NCBI RefSeq assembly: GCF_009765215.1
Contig: NZ_VLNV01000011.1
Coordinates: forward strand, 21,269 to 85,268
DNA: 64,000 nucleotides
Source: Lysobacter prati
Lineage (GTDB): Bacteria > Pseudomonadota > Gammaproteobacteria > Xanthomonadales > Xanthomonadaceae
Reading direction: 5' to 3'
How positions within the stretch are numbered: the stretch's first letter is position 1; each line of letters opens with the position of its first letter. Below the pieces are notes generated by a model, which had not been told where the DNA came from, did not search any database, and worked only from the letters and a program-made list of their open reading frames with translations. Of this stretch, positions 9,337 to 18,256 are shown in pieces. A program made the translations under genes and the position numbers.

Positions 9337-10302
9337 TCAGCCCCGCATCACCAGCAGCTCGAAGGCCACCCACGCCAGGAAGGCGATCATCAGCGCCGCG
9401 CCTTCGTTCTTGCTCACGCGCAGGTCGCCGCGCAGCATCGGGTAGAGCATCAGCGCGAACACGCCGGCGGCAGGCAGCTCGAAGCGGACGAACGACTCCG
9501 GCAATGCCAGCGAGCCGTCGATGACAGCCATGCCGCCAATCACGACAAGCAGATTGAAGAGGCTCGCGCCGATCACATGGCCGGCGACGATGTCGCCCTG
9601 GCCGCGTCGTGCAGCCGCCATGGCAGCTGCGACTTCAGGCAGTGCCGTGCCGATGGCCACCGGCAGCAGGCCGGTCAGCAGCGATGCCATGCCCAGGGCC
9701 TCGCCGATCGTCGGCGCACTGTCCACTACCAGCTTGGAGCCGTAGTACAGCAGCGCTGCCGCAATCGCGAAGCGGAGCAGGTTCAGCCACAGGTCGCTGC
9801 TGGTGCGCGCGAACGCGGCAATCGCATCCTGCAGTTCGGGTGCCTCCCTGCGCGTGCGCGCCGCGGCAAATGCCAACACGGCCACGAAGGCGAGGATCAG
9901 GATCAGGCCATCGGTACGCGACAGCACGCCGTCCAGGCCCATCAGCACGACGGCCAGGGTACCGGCGAGCAACATCAGCAGCAGCGGTGCCAGCGCGCGC
10001 CAGCGCAGGACCACCGGTGCGACCAGCGCAGCCGCACCCAGGGTGAGACCGAAGTTCGCCACGTTGCTGCCGACGGCATTGCCCAGCGCCAGCGCCGGTT
10101 GCCCACGCAGGATCGCCTGCAGGTTGACCGCCAGCTCCGGCAGCGAGGTACCGAATGCGACCAGCACCAGGCCCGCGACGAATGGCGAAGCGCCAATGCG
10201 CTGCGCCAGGCCGGAAGCGCCCTTGACGATCGAGTCGCCGCCCAGTGCCAGCAGCACCAGACCCAGTACGAACCAACCCATGGCTTCAAACATCGCGTCC
10301 AT
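9337..10302 (-). CDS. CaCA-family calcium/sodium antiporter (YrbG-like)
   Basis: A 321-residue membrane protein with two inverted repeats of the Ca2+:cation antiporter superfamily. The first repeat has FGTSLPELAVNLQA and LGNAVGSNVANFGL; the second has IGTALPEVAAAMAAA and GHVIGASLFNLLVV. The acidic and asparagine residues in these repeats bind Ca2+/Na+. Length matches E. coli YrbG (325). The start could also be the methionine three codons later. Substrate preference is not set by sequence alone. Confidence 0.9.
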   Translation of the reverse strand: MDAMFEAMGWFVLGLVLLALGGDSIVKGASGLAQRIGASPFVAGLVLVAFGTSLPELAVNLQAILRGQPALALGNAVGSNVANFGLTLGAAALVAPVVLRWRALAPLLLMLLAGTLAVVLMGLDGVLSRTDGLILILAFVAVLAFAAARTRREAPELQDAIAAFARTSSDLWLNLLRFAIAAALLYYGSKLVVDSAPTIGEALGMASLLTGLLPVAIGTALPEVAAAMAAARRGQGDIVAGHVIGASLFNLLVVIGGMAVIDGSLALPESFVRFELPAAGVFALMLYPMLRGDLRVSKNEGAALMIAFLAWVAFELLVMRG

Positions 10303-10373
10303 CCCCCCGGTGTCAACACGACTCGACCGGCGATTCTATGCCTATAGGACCTGCTCGCGTCCAGCAATGCGTC

Positions 10374-10988
10374 TCAGGAACAGCCTTCCACGTAATCGAC
10401 CTGTGGCGGAACGCCGATACGCCACGAGCTGACCACACCCTTTGCATCTGTCTCGAAGAGCAGCACGCCCGGGCCACCGCTGGCATCGACGATGCGCAGG
10501 TACTGGCCACCGTCGACGTACTTGTGCGGTTGCTTGCTGATGCGACCGGCGTAGAGCCGGTCGATGTCTTGGGCATTCATCCCCACCCTGCCTCCGCCCG
10601 GTGCCTCGATGTCGACGGCATCGACGTCCACGCGCGCGAAGCGGTCCTGCTCGATCATGAAACCCAACCGGTAACCGTTTGCACTGCGCGCTTGCGGCAG
10701 CAGGTAATAGCAACCGCCCGGCTGCTCAGGCCTGGCATCGCCGAGGTCGGAGCCCCACGCCATTCGTACCTGCTCGTCGCTGGCGCCGAATGGCGCCGGG
10801 CCAAATCCGGCAAAACCAATCGTGCCTGGCGCCGGCATTGCCGCCCGGACAGGCGCGACGACCTCGGGCGTGGGCACGGCTGCGACCGTTGCCGATGGTG
10901 CTGGAGTGGCCGATGGCGCCGGGGTATCGACCGCACGTTCGCCGCACGCCGACAGGCACACCACTGCCAGGGACAACAACCATTTCAC
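10374..10988 (-). CDS. Putative lipoprotein of unknown function
   Basis: About 204 residues. The N-terminus MKWLLSLAVVCLSAC ends in a lipobox with the cysteine at position 15, so it is a predicted lipoprotein. Residues 20-60 are a Pro/Ala/Thr-rich linker. The rest is a compact domain with two Cys (GGCYYLLPQ and the C-terminal EGCS). GTG at 10986-10988 is chosen because GGAG lies eight bases upstream; a GTG two codons earlier is possible. No family recognised. Confidence 0.7.
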   Translation of the reverse strand: MKWLLSLAVVCLSACGERAVDTPAPSATPAPSATVAAVPTPEVVAPVRAAMPAPGTIGFAGFGPAPFGASDEQVRMAWGSDLGDARPEQPGGCYYLLPQARSANGYRLGFMIEQDRFARVDVDAVDIEAPGGGRVGMNAQDIDRLYAGRISKQPHKYVDGGQYLRIVDASGGPGVLLFETDAKGVVSSWRIGVPPQVDYVEGCS

Positions 10989-11080
10989 CAGCACTGCTCC
11001 ACAAGCTCACGAGGCAAGTGGGGCAGACTACGCGGCCGCCGTGAACGCAGCGCATAGGTGCGCCGCACAGGCAGGCGCGA

Positions 11081-12379
11081 TCAGTCCGCGCTGAAGTGCT
11101 TCTTCAGACCTGCCCAGCAGGCCTGGTAATCGCGCTGGCGGTGCGCGGCCTGCAATGCCTGTAGGGTCGGCCTGATCACCGCGCGGGTCTCGAACATGAA
11201 CGCCATCGTGTCGGCGATCACATCCGGCTTGGCCAGGTCGGCGGCGCTGGCCTTCTCGAAGGTCGCCGCGTCCGGCCCGTGCCCGCTCATCGAGTTGTGC
11301 AGCGAGGCACCGCCCGGAGAGAAGCCTTCGGCCTTGGCGTCGTAGGCACCGTGCACCAGGCCCATGAACTCGCTGGCGATGTTGCGGTGGAACCACGGCG
11401 GACGGAACGTGTCCTGCGCCACCAGCCAGCGCGGCGGGAAGATCACGAAGTCCAGGTTGCTGGTCCCCGCCGTGTCACTGGGCGAATGCAGCACTAGGAA
11501 GATGCTCGGATCGGGGTGGTCGTAGCTGATCGAGCCGATGGTGTTGAAGTGGCGCAGGTCGTACTGGCAGGGGGCGTAGTTGCCGTGCCACGCCACCACG
11601 TCCAGCGGCGAATGGCCGATGTCGGCACGCCACAGATGGCCCTGGAACTTGGCGATCAGCTCGAACTCGCCGTCGAGATCTTCGTAGGCGGCATTGGGCG
11701 TGAGGAAGTCGCGCGAATTGGCCAGGCCATTGCTGCCGATCGGACCGAGGTCGGGCAACTGCAGCATCGCGCCGAAGTTCTCGCAGACATAACCGCGCGC
11801 TTCGCCGTCGGGCAGCGACACGGCGAAACGCACGCCGCGCGGGATCACCGCGATCTGCTGCGGTTCGATCTCGAGCACGCCCAGCTCGGTGGCGATATGC
11901 AGGCGCCCCTGTTGCGGCACGATCAGCAGTTCGCCGTCGGCGTCGTAGAAGTAGCGCCCCTGCATGTCGCGGTTGGCGGCGTACAGGTGGATGCCGACGC
12001 CATGCTGGCCGGCCGGCGAGCCGTTGCCGGCCATGGTGAACAGACCGTCGACGAAATCGACCGGCTGCTGCGGCATCGGCAGCGGATTCCAGCGCAGCTG
12101 GTCCGGCGGCACCGGGCCATCGCCGAAGTCGTTGTGGAAGCGCGGCTGCTCGTACGCCGCAAACGTGCCATGCATGGCCGCCGGGCGGATCCGGTACAGC
12201 CAGCTACGGCGGTTGGCATGGCGTGGCGCGGTGAACGCCGTACCCGACAGCTGCTCGGCGTAGAGACCGTGCGCAACGCGCTGCGGCGAATTGCGGCCCT
12301 GCGGCAGCGAGCCGGCGACGGCCTCGCTTGCGAACTCGTTGCCGAAACCGGATTGGTAGCCGTTGCTGCGGATGGTCAT
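11081..12379 (-). CDS. hmgA: Homogentisate 1,2-dioxygenase
   Basis: HmgA opens the ring of homogentisate to maleylacetoacetate in tyrosine and phenylalanine breakdown. The 432-residue protein opens with [13 protein letters not shown] and has the iron-binding region [16 protein letters not shown] together with [10 protein letters not shown], giving the His-Glu-His ligand set. It lies 75 bp downstream of hppD on the same strand, in pathway order, with a hairpin repeat between. Control by the divergent MarR regulator upstream of hppD is likely. Confidence 0.97.
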   Translation of the reverse strand: MTIRSNGYQSGFGNEFASEAVAGSLPQGRNSPQRVAHGLYAEQLSGTAFTAPRHANRRSWLYRIRPAAMHGTFAAYEQPRFHNDFGDGPVPPDQLRWNPLPMPQQPVDFVDGLFTMAGNGSPAGQHGVGIHLYAANRDMQGRYFYDADGELLIVPQQGRLHIATELGVLEIEPQQIAVIPRGVRFAVSLPDGEARGYVCENFGAMLQLPDLGPIGSNGLANSRDFLTPNAAYEDLDGEFELIAKFQGHLWRADIGHSPLDVVAWHGNYAPCQYDLRHFNTIGSISYDHPDPSIFLVLHSPSDTAGTSNLDFVIFPPRWLVAQDTFRPPWFHRNIASEFMGLVHGAYDAKAEGFSPGGASLHNSMSGHGPDAATFEKASAADLAKPDVIADTMAFMFETRAVIRPTLQALQAAHRQRDYQACWAGLKKHFSAD

Positions 12380-12400
12380 GCAGGCATCGCCTGGTTGAAG

Positions 12401-12427
12401 CCCCTCTCCCGCTGGCGGGAGAAGGGT
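12401..12427. repeat. CCCTCTCCC-type hairpin in the hppD-hmgA gap
   Basis: CCTCTCCCGC / GCGGGAGAAGG with a two-base loop, an imperfect stem between the hppD stop and the hmgA start. Sequence family as at 2464 and 3760. It might attenuate read-through or protect mRNA ends; no T-run follows. Confidence 0.5.
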
Positions 12428-12454
12428 CTGGTTGAGGGCGTGGACAGCCGAACC

Positions 12455-13549
12455 TTACAGCACGCCGCGACGCATCTGGTCGCGTTCGATGCTCTCGAAC
12501 AGCGCCTGGAAGTTGCCTTCGCCGAAGCCTTCGTTGCCCTTGCGCTGGATGATCTCGAAGAAGATCGGCCCGATCGCGTTCTGGGTGAAGATCTGCAGCA
12601 GCTTGCGCTGGTGGGTTTCCTTGTCGGCGTCGATCAGGATCTTGTTGCGCGCCAGGCGCGGCACGTCTTCGCCGTGGTTGGGCACGCGCTGGTCGATCAC
12701 GTCGAAGTAGGTCTCGGGCGTGTCGAGGAACTCGACGCCCCGCGCGCGCATCGCTTCGACCGTATCGTAGATGTTGTCGGTGAAGCAGGCGATGTGCTGG
12801 ATGCCCTCGCCTTTGTAGGCGTCGAGGTATTCGTTGATCTGCGACTTCGGATCCGACGACTCGTTGAGCGGGATGCGGACGATGCCGTCAGGCGCGGTCA
12901 TCGCTTTCGACACCAGGCCGGTCTTGGCGCCCTTGATGTCGAAGTAGCGGATCTCGCGGAAGTTGAACAGACGCTCGTAGTAGTCCGACCACTGCTGCAT
13001 GTTGCCGAAGTACAGGTTGTGGGTCAGGTGGTCGATGAAGGTCAGGCCGAAACCCTTCGGGTCCTGTTCGGCGCCCTGCACCGGCAGGTAATCGTCTTCG
13101 TACATCGAACCGGCGCTGCCATAGCGGTCGACCAGGTACAGCATGCAGTCGCCGATGCCCTTGACCACCGGCGCATCGACGGCGCGGCTGTCGGCCTTGT
13201 CGGTGATCGCTTCGCCGCCATTGCCGACGACCGCGTTGAACACCTCGTTGCCCGGCTTCTTGAAGCGGATCGCGAAACCGCAGGCGCTGGGGCCGTGCTT
13301 GGCGGCGAAGTCGGCCGCGAAGCTGTCGGGATCTTCATTGACCAGGAAGTTCACCCCGCCCTGGCGGTAGACGGTGATCGGTCGGGTCTTGTGGTGCAGC
13401 ACGGCGGTGAAGCCGAGCTTGCGGAAATAGTCGTGCAGCAGCTCACCCTGGCCGGCCGGGGCGGCGAACTCGACGAACTCGAAACCGTCGATGCCGAGCG
13501 GATTTTCGAACGTGGTGACTTGCATGCCGAGGTTGGGCTGCACATTCAT
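12455..13549 (-). CDS. hppD: 4-Hydroxyphenylpyruvate dioxygenase
   Basis: HppD converts 4-hydroxyphenylpyruvate to homogentisate using Fe(II) and O2. The 364-residue protein has two VOC-type domains. Iron-ligand regions are visible at IDHLTHNLYFGN, GIQHIACFTDNIYDTV and IFFEIIQRKGNEGFGEGNF. Length matches the bacterial family (about 355-365). It is the first gene of the hppD-hmgA unit and diverges from a MarR regulator whose putative operator lies 61 bp upstream of the start. Confidence 0.96.
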   Translation of the reverse strand: MNVQPNLGMQVTTFENPLGIDGFEFVEFAAPAGQGELLHDYFRKLGFTAVLHHKTRPITVYRQGGVNFLVNEDPDSFAADFAAKHGPSACGFAIRFKKPGNEVFNAVVGNGGEAITDKADSRAVDAPVVKGIGDCMLYLVDRYGSAGSMYEDDYLPVQGAEQDPKGFGLTFIDHLTHNLYFGNMQQWSDYYERLFNFREIRYFDIKGAKTGLVSKAMTAPDGIVRIPLNESSDPKSQINEYLDAYKGEGIQHIACFTDNIYDTVEAMRARGVEFLDTPETYFDVIDQRVPNHGEDVPRLARNKILIDADKETHQRKLLQIFTQNAIGPIFFEIIQRKGNEGFGEGNFQALFESIERDQMRRGVL

Positions 13550-13609
13550 GGCATTGTTCTCAGGTAGCGGCGACGCCCGCTGGGGACGGCCTTGGATCAG
13601 AAGAGGCCG

Positions 13610-13633
13610 TTATAGTTTCAATTGAAACCATAA
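13610..13633. promoter_or_regulatory. Palindromic operator between hppD and its MarR regulator
   Basis: A 24-bp palindrome with one mismatched pair. The core GTTTCAATTGAAAC (13615-13628) is perfect, flanked by TTAT and ATAA arms. Size and symmetry suit a MarR dimer. It lies 20 bp before the marR ATG and 61 bp before hppD, so one site could control both. It is also an AT-rich island in GC-rich DNA. Binding is inferred. Confidence 0.7.
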
Positions 13634-13652
13634 TCAAGGCCCATCGCAACAA

Positions 13653-14165
13653 ATGAACGATCCCACGCCCGTTCAGCGTCCAACCCGCCCCCAGGCGGGC
13701 CCTGACCACGCCCAGCTCGACCTCGAGCATTTCCTGCCGTACCGCCTGTCGGTGCTGAGCAACCGGGTCAGCGGGACCATCGCGCGGATCTACACCGAAC
13801 GCTTCGCCCTGAGCATTACCGAGTGGCGGGTGATGGCGGTGCTGGGGCGCTATCCGGACCTGTCGGCCAACGAGGTCGCCCAGCGCACGGCGATGGACAA
13901 GGTCGCCGTCAGCCGCGCGGTCGCCCGCCTGCTCGAAGCCGGCCGCCTGCAGCGCGAGATCCACGGCGACGACCGTCGCCGCTCGGTGCTGCGGCTGTCG
14001 GAAGCTGGTTATGGGATCTACGACGAGGTCGCGCCGCTGGCGCTCGAGTTCGAGCGCCGACTGCTGCAGGGCATCGACGATGCCGAACGGGCGCTGTTGT
14101 TCCGACTGCTCGACCGGCTCGACGAGCTGGAGCTGCGGGCGGATGCGGAGCAGCCGGCGCCTTAG
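13653..14165 (+). CDS. MarR-family transcriptional regulator, likely controls hppD-hmgA
   Basis: A 170-residue winged-helix protein. The core shows RIYTERFALSITEWRVMAVLGRYPDLSANEVAQRTAMDKVAVSRAVARLLEAGRL arranged as in MarR proteins, with the wing at HGDDRRRSVLRLSEAG. Helices at both ends would form the dimer interface. It is divergent from hppD and shares the palindrome in the gap. MarR-type regulators often respond to aromatic acids, so homogentisate or 4-hydroxyphenylpyruvate is a plausible ligand. No clear Shine-Dalgarno precedes the ATG. Confidence 0.88.
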   Translation: MNDPTPVQRPTRPQAGPDHAQLDLEHFLPYRLSVLSNRVSGTIARIYTERFALSITEWRVMAVLGRYPDLSANEVAQRTAMDKVAVSRAVARLLEAGRLQREIHGDDRRRSVLRLSEAGYGIYDEVAPLALEFERRLLQGIDDAERALLFRLLDRLDELELRADAEQPAP

Positions 14166-14192
14166 CCGCCCACTGCCTGGCCCAGCGCCATT

Positions 14193-14306
14193 CCGTTCGC
14201 CCTGAGCGTAGCGCCGCAGGCGCGAAGTCGAAGGGTCGCCACCGGGGAAACCGTCGCGGCGAGTCCTTCGACTTCGGCGCTACGCGCCTACGCTCAGGAC
14301 GAACGG
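14193..14306. repeat. 114-bp inverted-repeat element between marR and the M14 peptidase
   Basis: Two arms of roughly 40 bases, CCGTTCGCCCTGAGCGTAGC and further bases on the left and its near-complement ending GCTCAGGACGAACGG on the right, flank about 25 bases. Each arm also holds GAAGTCGAAGG or its complement. It looks like a mobile or remnant intergenic palindrome of the type common in xanthomonads and relatives. Confidence 0.7.
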
Positions 14307-14337
14307 TGATGGGTAGGTCGAGCGGCGGTGGTGCCGC

Positions 14338-15846
14338 TCACCCATGCTCAACCGAAATCACCCGCCAAGCCGGAAACTCGCTACCCACGTCCGGCGTCTC
14401 GATCCACCCGCACGCCAGCAGCCCGTCATCACTGCCGGCTTCGCACAGATATACCGCGACCGCGCCACGCTGCTGCTCCGTGCGCACGATCGCCCAGCCG
14501 GCAGGCAAGGGCCGCTTCTCGCGCCGGTACTCGACGGTGAGGAACGGAGTCGCGTCGGCCTCGAGGATCTCGCGCCCCGCCGATGACTCGTGTGCGGTCA
14601 CCGTTGCGATGTCGGCGTCGATCAGCGGCGGCGCCGGCGGTCGCTCGATCACGAGCCCATGACCCTCCAGGCGCGCGGCAACCTCGCCCGGCACCGCGTA
14701 CGCCAGCGGCCGGCGCACTACCTGCTCACCGACGAAGCGGCCGATGTAGGGCACCTTCACGCTGATCGGCTCGCCTTCGAGCATGTACGGAGCGCGTGTG
14801 AGCACTTCGACTTCCCGATCCTCGAAGGCTTCCAGACGGTAGCGCACCGCGATCTCGTCCGGCGGCATCTCGCAGTTGTCGAGCAGTGCGACGATCTGCG
14901 CGCCGTTCGCGGCGACATAGGCCAGTGTTTCGCGGACGAATGCATAGGTCGTCAGCACGCGCTGCTCGAAGCTGATGTAGGCGTACGTTTCCAGCAGCAG
15001 GTCCAGGCGATTGCAGAGCCCACGGTAGTTGCCGCCGAAGCGCGGATGGTGGGTGTAGGTGATCCAGCCGCTGCCCTCCCCGCCTTCGTCGCGCAGGAAG
15101 TTTCCGTAGTAGAACGTGTCGCGGCCGTCGTTCTCCTTCACCGCCGCGGTCACTGCCGGCAGCAGCTGGTCGCGCATGAACTCGATCGGCTCGCTGCGAC
15201 CGCTCAGCAGGGTGTGCGGGATGTCGTAAGTCAGGTCGAAACGGTGGATCGAGCCGTTGGTGGCGTGGCAGTCGATGCTCAGGTGCGGATTCCACGGATG
15301 CATCACCCGCGTCTGCAGCAGTCGCATCTCCGGCGCCTGCTGGCGCATGTAGTCACGATTGAGGTTGATGCCGGCGGCATTGGCGCGCGTGCCGACGCCG
15401 CTGTCTGGGCCGAGCTGGCCGGTGAAGTGGGCGATGTCGAGCCGGCGGTTTTCCGGATCGATGCGCTCGTTGCCATCGGCATTGAACAACGGCACCAGCA
15501 GCAGCGTGATGTACGCCAGCAAGTCACCGTGTGCACCGTCGAGCAGGTCGCGCACGAACATCAGTCCGGCCTCCTTGCCCTCGACCTCGCCGGCGTGGAT
15601 GCCGCACATCACCAGCACCACTGGCAGGCCGAGCTGGCGGGCCTGCTCCGGCGTGGTCACACCGGTTGCCGACAGCACCAGCAGCGGCAGCGTGCGGCCT
15701 TCCGGGGTCTGGCCGAAGTCGGTGACGTGCAGGCGCGGGTCGTTGCGTGCGGCCAGAGCGTCGATGAACGTCATCACGTCGGCATGGCGCGAAGTGAATG
15801 TGTACTCGCTGCTTTCGGCGCGGGTCAGCGGGGACGGCTGCGGCAT
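14338..15846 (-). CDS. M14-family zinc carboxypeptidase
   Basis: A 502-residue metallopeptidase-like protein with no signal peptide, so probably cytoplasmic. The zinc motif HxxE is at residues 84-87 in CGIHAGEVEGKE, with a third ligand likely in SIDCHATNG; NADGNERIDPENRR and NLNRDYMR are also typical of the family. The C-terminal 150 residues are an extra domain. M14 enzymes remove C-terminal amino acids or act on modified peptides. Specific substrate unknown. Downstream neighbours are convergent. Confidence 0.88.
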   Translation of the reverse strand: MPQPSPLTRAESSEYTFTSRHADVMTFIDALAARNDPRLHVTDFGQTPEGRTLPLLVLSATGVTTPEQARQLGLPVVLVMCGIHAGEVEGKEAGLMFVRDLLDGAHGDLLAYITLLLVPLFNADGNERIDPENRRLDIAHFTGQLGPDSGVGTRANAAGINLNRDYMRQQAPEMRLLQTRVMHPWNPHLSIDCHATNGSIHRFDLTYDIPHTLLSGRSEPIEFMRDQLLPAVTAAVKENDGRDTFYYGNFLRDEGGEGSGWITYTHHPRFGGNYRGLCNRLDLLLETYAYISFEQRVLTTYAFVRETLAYVAANGAQIVALLDNCEMPPDEIAVRYRLEAFEDREVEVLTRAPYMLEGEPISVKVPYIGRFVGEQVVRRPLAYAVPGEVAARLEGHGLVIERPPAPPLIDADIATVTAHESSAGREILEADATPFLTVEYRREKRPLPAGWAIVRTEQQRGAVAVYLCEAGSDDGLLACGWIETPDVGSEFPAWRVISVEHG

Positions 15847-15907
15847 GGCGGAGTCCGGCGGATCGAAGGCCGCTACCTTACGCGTGTGGGGCTCAATGGG
15901 CCGTCAT

Positions 15908-15940
15908 GGGGAAACGAAAACGGCGGCCCGAAGGCCGCCG
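15908..15940 (-). terminator. Rho-independent terminator of the POT transporter gene
   Basis: An 8-bp GC stem CGGCGGCC/GGCCGCCG with a tetraloop (15921-15940). On the minus strand it is followed by TTTTCGTTTC. It lies about 65 bp past the stop of the peptide transporter. Confidence 0.72.
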
Positions 15941-15957
15941 TCGTCTTTCAACCGCAC

Positions 15958-15998
15958 GCCCGCTGCGCGGGCGCCTGGATCCCGGCTTTCGCCGGGAT
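15958..15998. repeat. Double hairpin repeat after the POT transporter
   Basis: Stem GCCCGC/GCGGGC with a TGC loop, then ATCCCGGC/GCCGGGAT with a TTTC loop. The second part is the widespread GCCGGGATGACGG-type intergenic palindrome. It overlaps the space between the transporter stop and its terminator. Confidence 0.55.
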
Positions 15999-16003
15999 GA
16001 CGG

Positions 16004-17548
16004 TCATTTCACGCCATGCATCAGCTTCTGCACCAGGGGTGCGATCAGGAACAGCAGCACGCCGGCGCCGACCAGGGCCCAGAAGCCGAAGGTGTAACCG
16101 CTCAGCGCCGAGGCCGTGGTCATGCCGCCTTCGCCGCTGACGTGGCCGGCGAAGATGCCCGACAGGTTGTTGCCGATGCCGGTCGAGAGGAACCAGCCGC
16201 CCATGCCGAAACCGACCAGGCGCAGCGGTGCCAGCTTGGTCACCATCGACAGGCCGATCGGCGACAGGCACAGCTCACCGATCGACTGGATCCAGTACAC
16301 CGCGAACAGCGTCCAGAACGGGATCAGGCCGGCGGCCGTGACCAGCTTCGACAGCGCGAACATCAGCAGCAGGAACGCCAGGCCGTTGAAGATCAGACCC
16401 AGGCCGAACTTGCGCGGGATCGACGGGTTGGCGCGGCCCAGCTTGACCCAACCCCAGGCGATCAGCGGCGCCATGGTGATGATCGCCACCGAGTTGACGC
16501 TCTGGAACCAGGCCGTCGGGAACACGCGCTCGCCGCTCAGCGAGTAGACCAGGTTGGCCAGTCCGGGGCCGAAGATGTCGCGGTCGACGATCTTGTCGGC
16601 GAGGAAGGTGAAGGAACTGCCGGCCTGCTCGAAGAACATCCAGAACAGGATGTTGAAGGTGAAGATGATCAGCATCGCGATGCAGCGGTCGCGCTGGACG
16701 GCACCTTCACGGAAGGCCTCGACCAGCAACATGCCGCACAGCGCCAGGAACATCACCGTCAGCACGCCCTGCAGCGCGCCGGCGCCCATGGCCAGCAGGA
16801 AGTACACGACCGGGATAGCGCAGAGCGCGCCGATCAGCACGTACAGCACCTTGCGCTTGTCCGCGCTCTCCGCCGGCGGGCGGCCGATGCCTTCCAGTCC
16901 ACGGCGGCCGAACCAGAACCACACCAGGCTGATCAGCATGCCCACGCCGGCCGCCATGAACACGACCTTGTAGGCCGGCATGGTGTCGGTGCCGAAGATC
17001 TTGCGCGCCAGGTACTGGGTCAGCAGCGGCGCCAGCATCGCGCCGAGGTTGATGCCCATGTAGAAGATGGTGAAGCCCGAGTCGCGACGTTCGTCACCGA
17101 CGTTGTAGAGCTTGCCCACCATCGTCGAGATGTTCGGCTTGAACAGGCCGTTGCCGACCACGATCGTGGCCAGGCCGAGCTTGAAGATGGCCTCGTTGGG
17201 CAGCGCGATCATGAACAGACCCGCGGCCATGATCACCGCGCCGAGCAGGATCGACCGCTGGTACCCCAGGACCCGGTCGGCGATGTAGCCGCCGAAGATC
17301 GCCGCGGCGTACACCAGCGCCAGGTAGGCGCCATAGACGCGGTTGGCCGGAGCCTCGCCCGCGGAATCGCCACCGTAGAACTGGGCGACGATGTACAGCA
17401 CCAGCGCCCAGCGGATGCCGTAGAACGCGAAGCGCTCCCAGAACTCCGTCATGAAGAGCATCCACAGCGGCTTGGGATGTCCCAAGGTCTGCTTGAACTC
17501 CGGGATGGGTGCGGCCTGGCCGGGCGTAGGTATAGCGGTTCCGCTCAT
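16004..17548 (-). CDS. POT/PTR-family proton-dependent peptide transporter
   Basis: A 514-residue inner-membrane symporter for di- and tripeptides. The N-terminal proton-coupling signature is TEFWERFAFYGIRWALVLY, followed by FGGYIADRVLGYQRSILLG, the PTR motif region GNGLFKPNISTMVG, and FTIFYMGINLGAMLAP. About 12-14 helices are visible. The start MSGTAIPTPG at 17546-17548 is preferred to a frame 12 codons longer. It ends in a hairpin repeat and a terminator. Confidence 0.93.
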   Translation of the reverse strand: MSGTAIPTPGQAAPIPEFKQTLGHPKPLWMLFMTEFWERFAFYGIRWALVLYIVAQFYGGDSAGEAPANRVYGAYLALVYAAAIFGGYIADRVLGYQRSILLGAVIMAAGLFMIALPNEAIFKLGLATIVVGNGLFKPNISTMVGKLYNVGDERRDSGFTIFYMGINLGAMLAPLLTQYLARKIFGTDTMPAYKVVFMAAGVGMLISLVWFWFGRRGLEGIGRPPAESADKRKVLYVLIGALCAIPVVYFLLAMGAGALQGVLTVMFLALCGMLLVEAFREGAVQRDRCIAMLIIFTFNILFWMFFEQAGSSFTFLADKIVDRDIFGPGLANLVYSLSGERVFPTAWFQSVNSVAIITMAPLIAWGWVKLGRANPSIPRKFGLGLIFNGLAFLLLMFALSKLVTAAGLIPFWTLFAVYWIQSIGELCLSPIGLSMVTKLAPLRLVGFGMGGWFLSTGIGNNLSGIFAGHVSGEGGMTTASALSGYTFGFWALVGAGVLLFLIAPLVQKLMHGVK

Positions 17549-17832
17549 GCGGTGTCCCCTGAAAATCGAATACTGAGTGGGCAAATACTGAAAAGGAAAA
17601 ACCCACGCCGGCTGGCACGGGACCGGGGAGATTTACCGGCTGAAGCGGGTCTCGTCAAACCTGTGTGAAGACCAAGCAGAATGTGCTGCGCCGCAACATC
17701 AAAGCTGAATAGCCGTCGCACTTGCGCAGGAAGGCGCTCAGCCTGACAGGGCAACTGATTCGGCCAAATCAGGACATGACCGAGGATGGGTGGTTTCGGC
17801 CCTTTCCGGCCCAGCTGCGCCGGCCTGCCCGC

Positions 17833-18252
17833 TCAGCCGCCGCCCAGGGCCTGGGCCAGCAAGCGCGGGAAGTCCGGATGCGCGGCTGCCAGACGCTGCT
17901 GCGCCTGTTCGAGGGTGCTCCAGGACAGGGCCGCGTGCTCTTGCCCAGTAAGTTCCTGCCGGTTCTGCGGCGTGCCGCTCCAGGCCTCGACGACATACAG
18001 GCGCAACCGCCACGGCTCCGGCACATCGCCGCTGATGGCGTCCAGGTAGCGCATGCGCGTGGGAGCGATGCCCAGCTCCTCGTCGAGCTCGCGCCGCAGC
18101 GCCCCGTCGGCGCTTTCGCCGGGCTCGATATGGCCGCCGAACACGTCCCAGGCGCCGGCCAGCCAGTCGCAGTCGTCGCTGCGCAGGCCCAGCAGCACCT
18201 CGCCATCCTTGACGATGAACGCGCCGACGCAGTCGTGCACGCGCGCTGCCAC
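17833..18252 (-). CDS. NUDIX hydrolase
   Basis: About 139 residues with the Nudix box GGHIEPGESADGALRRELDEELG, the full GX5EX7REXXEEXG pattern with catalytic glutamates. These enzymes cleave nucleoside diphosphates linked to another group; the substrate is unknown. The GTG at 18250-18252 is chosen: it lies just after the kynA stop and has GGGGTGA upstream. A GTG 13 codons earlier would overlap kynA by 35 bases. Probably co-transcribed with kynA. Confidence 0.85.
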   Translation of the reverse strand: MAARVHDCVGAFIVKDGEVLLGLRSDDCDWLAGAWDVFGGHIEPGESADGALRRELDEELGIAPTRMRYLDAISGDVPEPWRLRLYVVEAWSGTPQNRQELTGQEHAALSWSTLEQAQQRLAAAHPDFPRLLAQALGGG

Positions 18253-18256
18253 GGAA

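Noticed and set aside
11516-13567. A 683-codon plus-strand frame over hmgA and hppD
   Set aside because: Both opposite genes are unmistakable enzymes. The frame is Val/Asp/His-rich mirror sequence with no motif, and it spans the gap between two genes, which fits chance openness.
16016-17668. A 550-codon plus-strand frame opposite the POT transporter
   Set aside because: It is Gln/His/Asp-rich, the normal complement of membrane-protein codons in high-GC DNA, and lacks any known domain.
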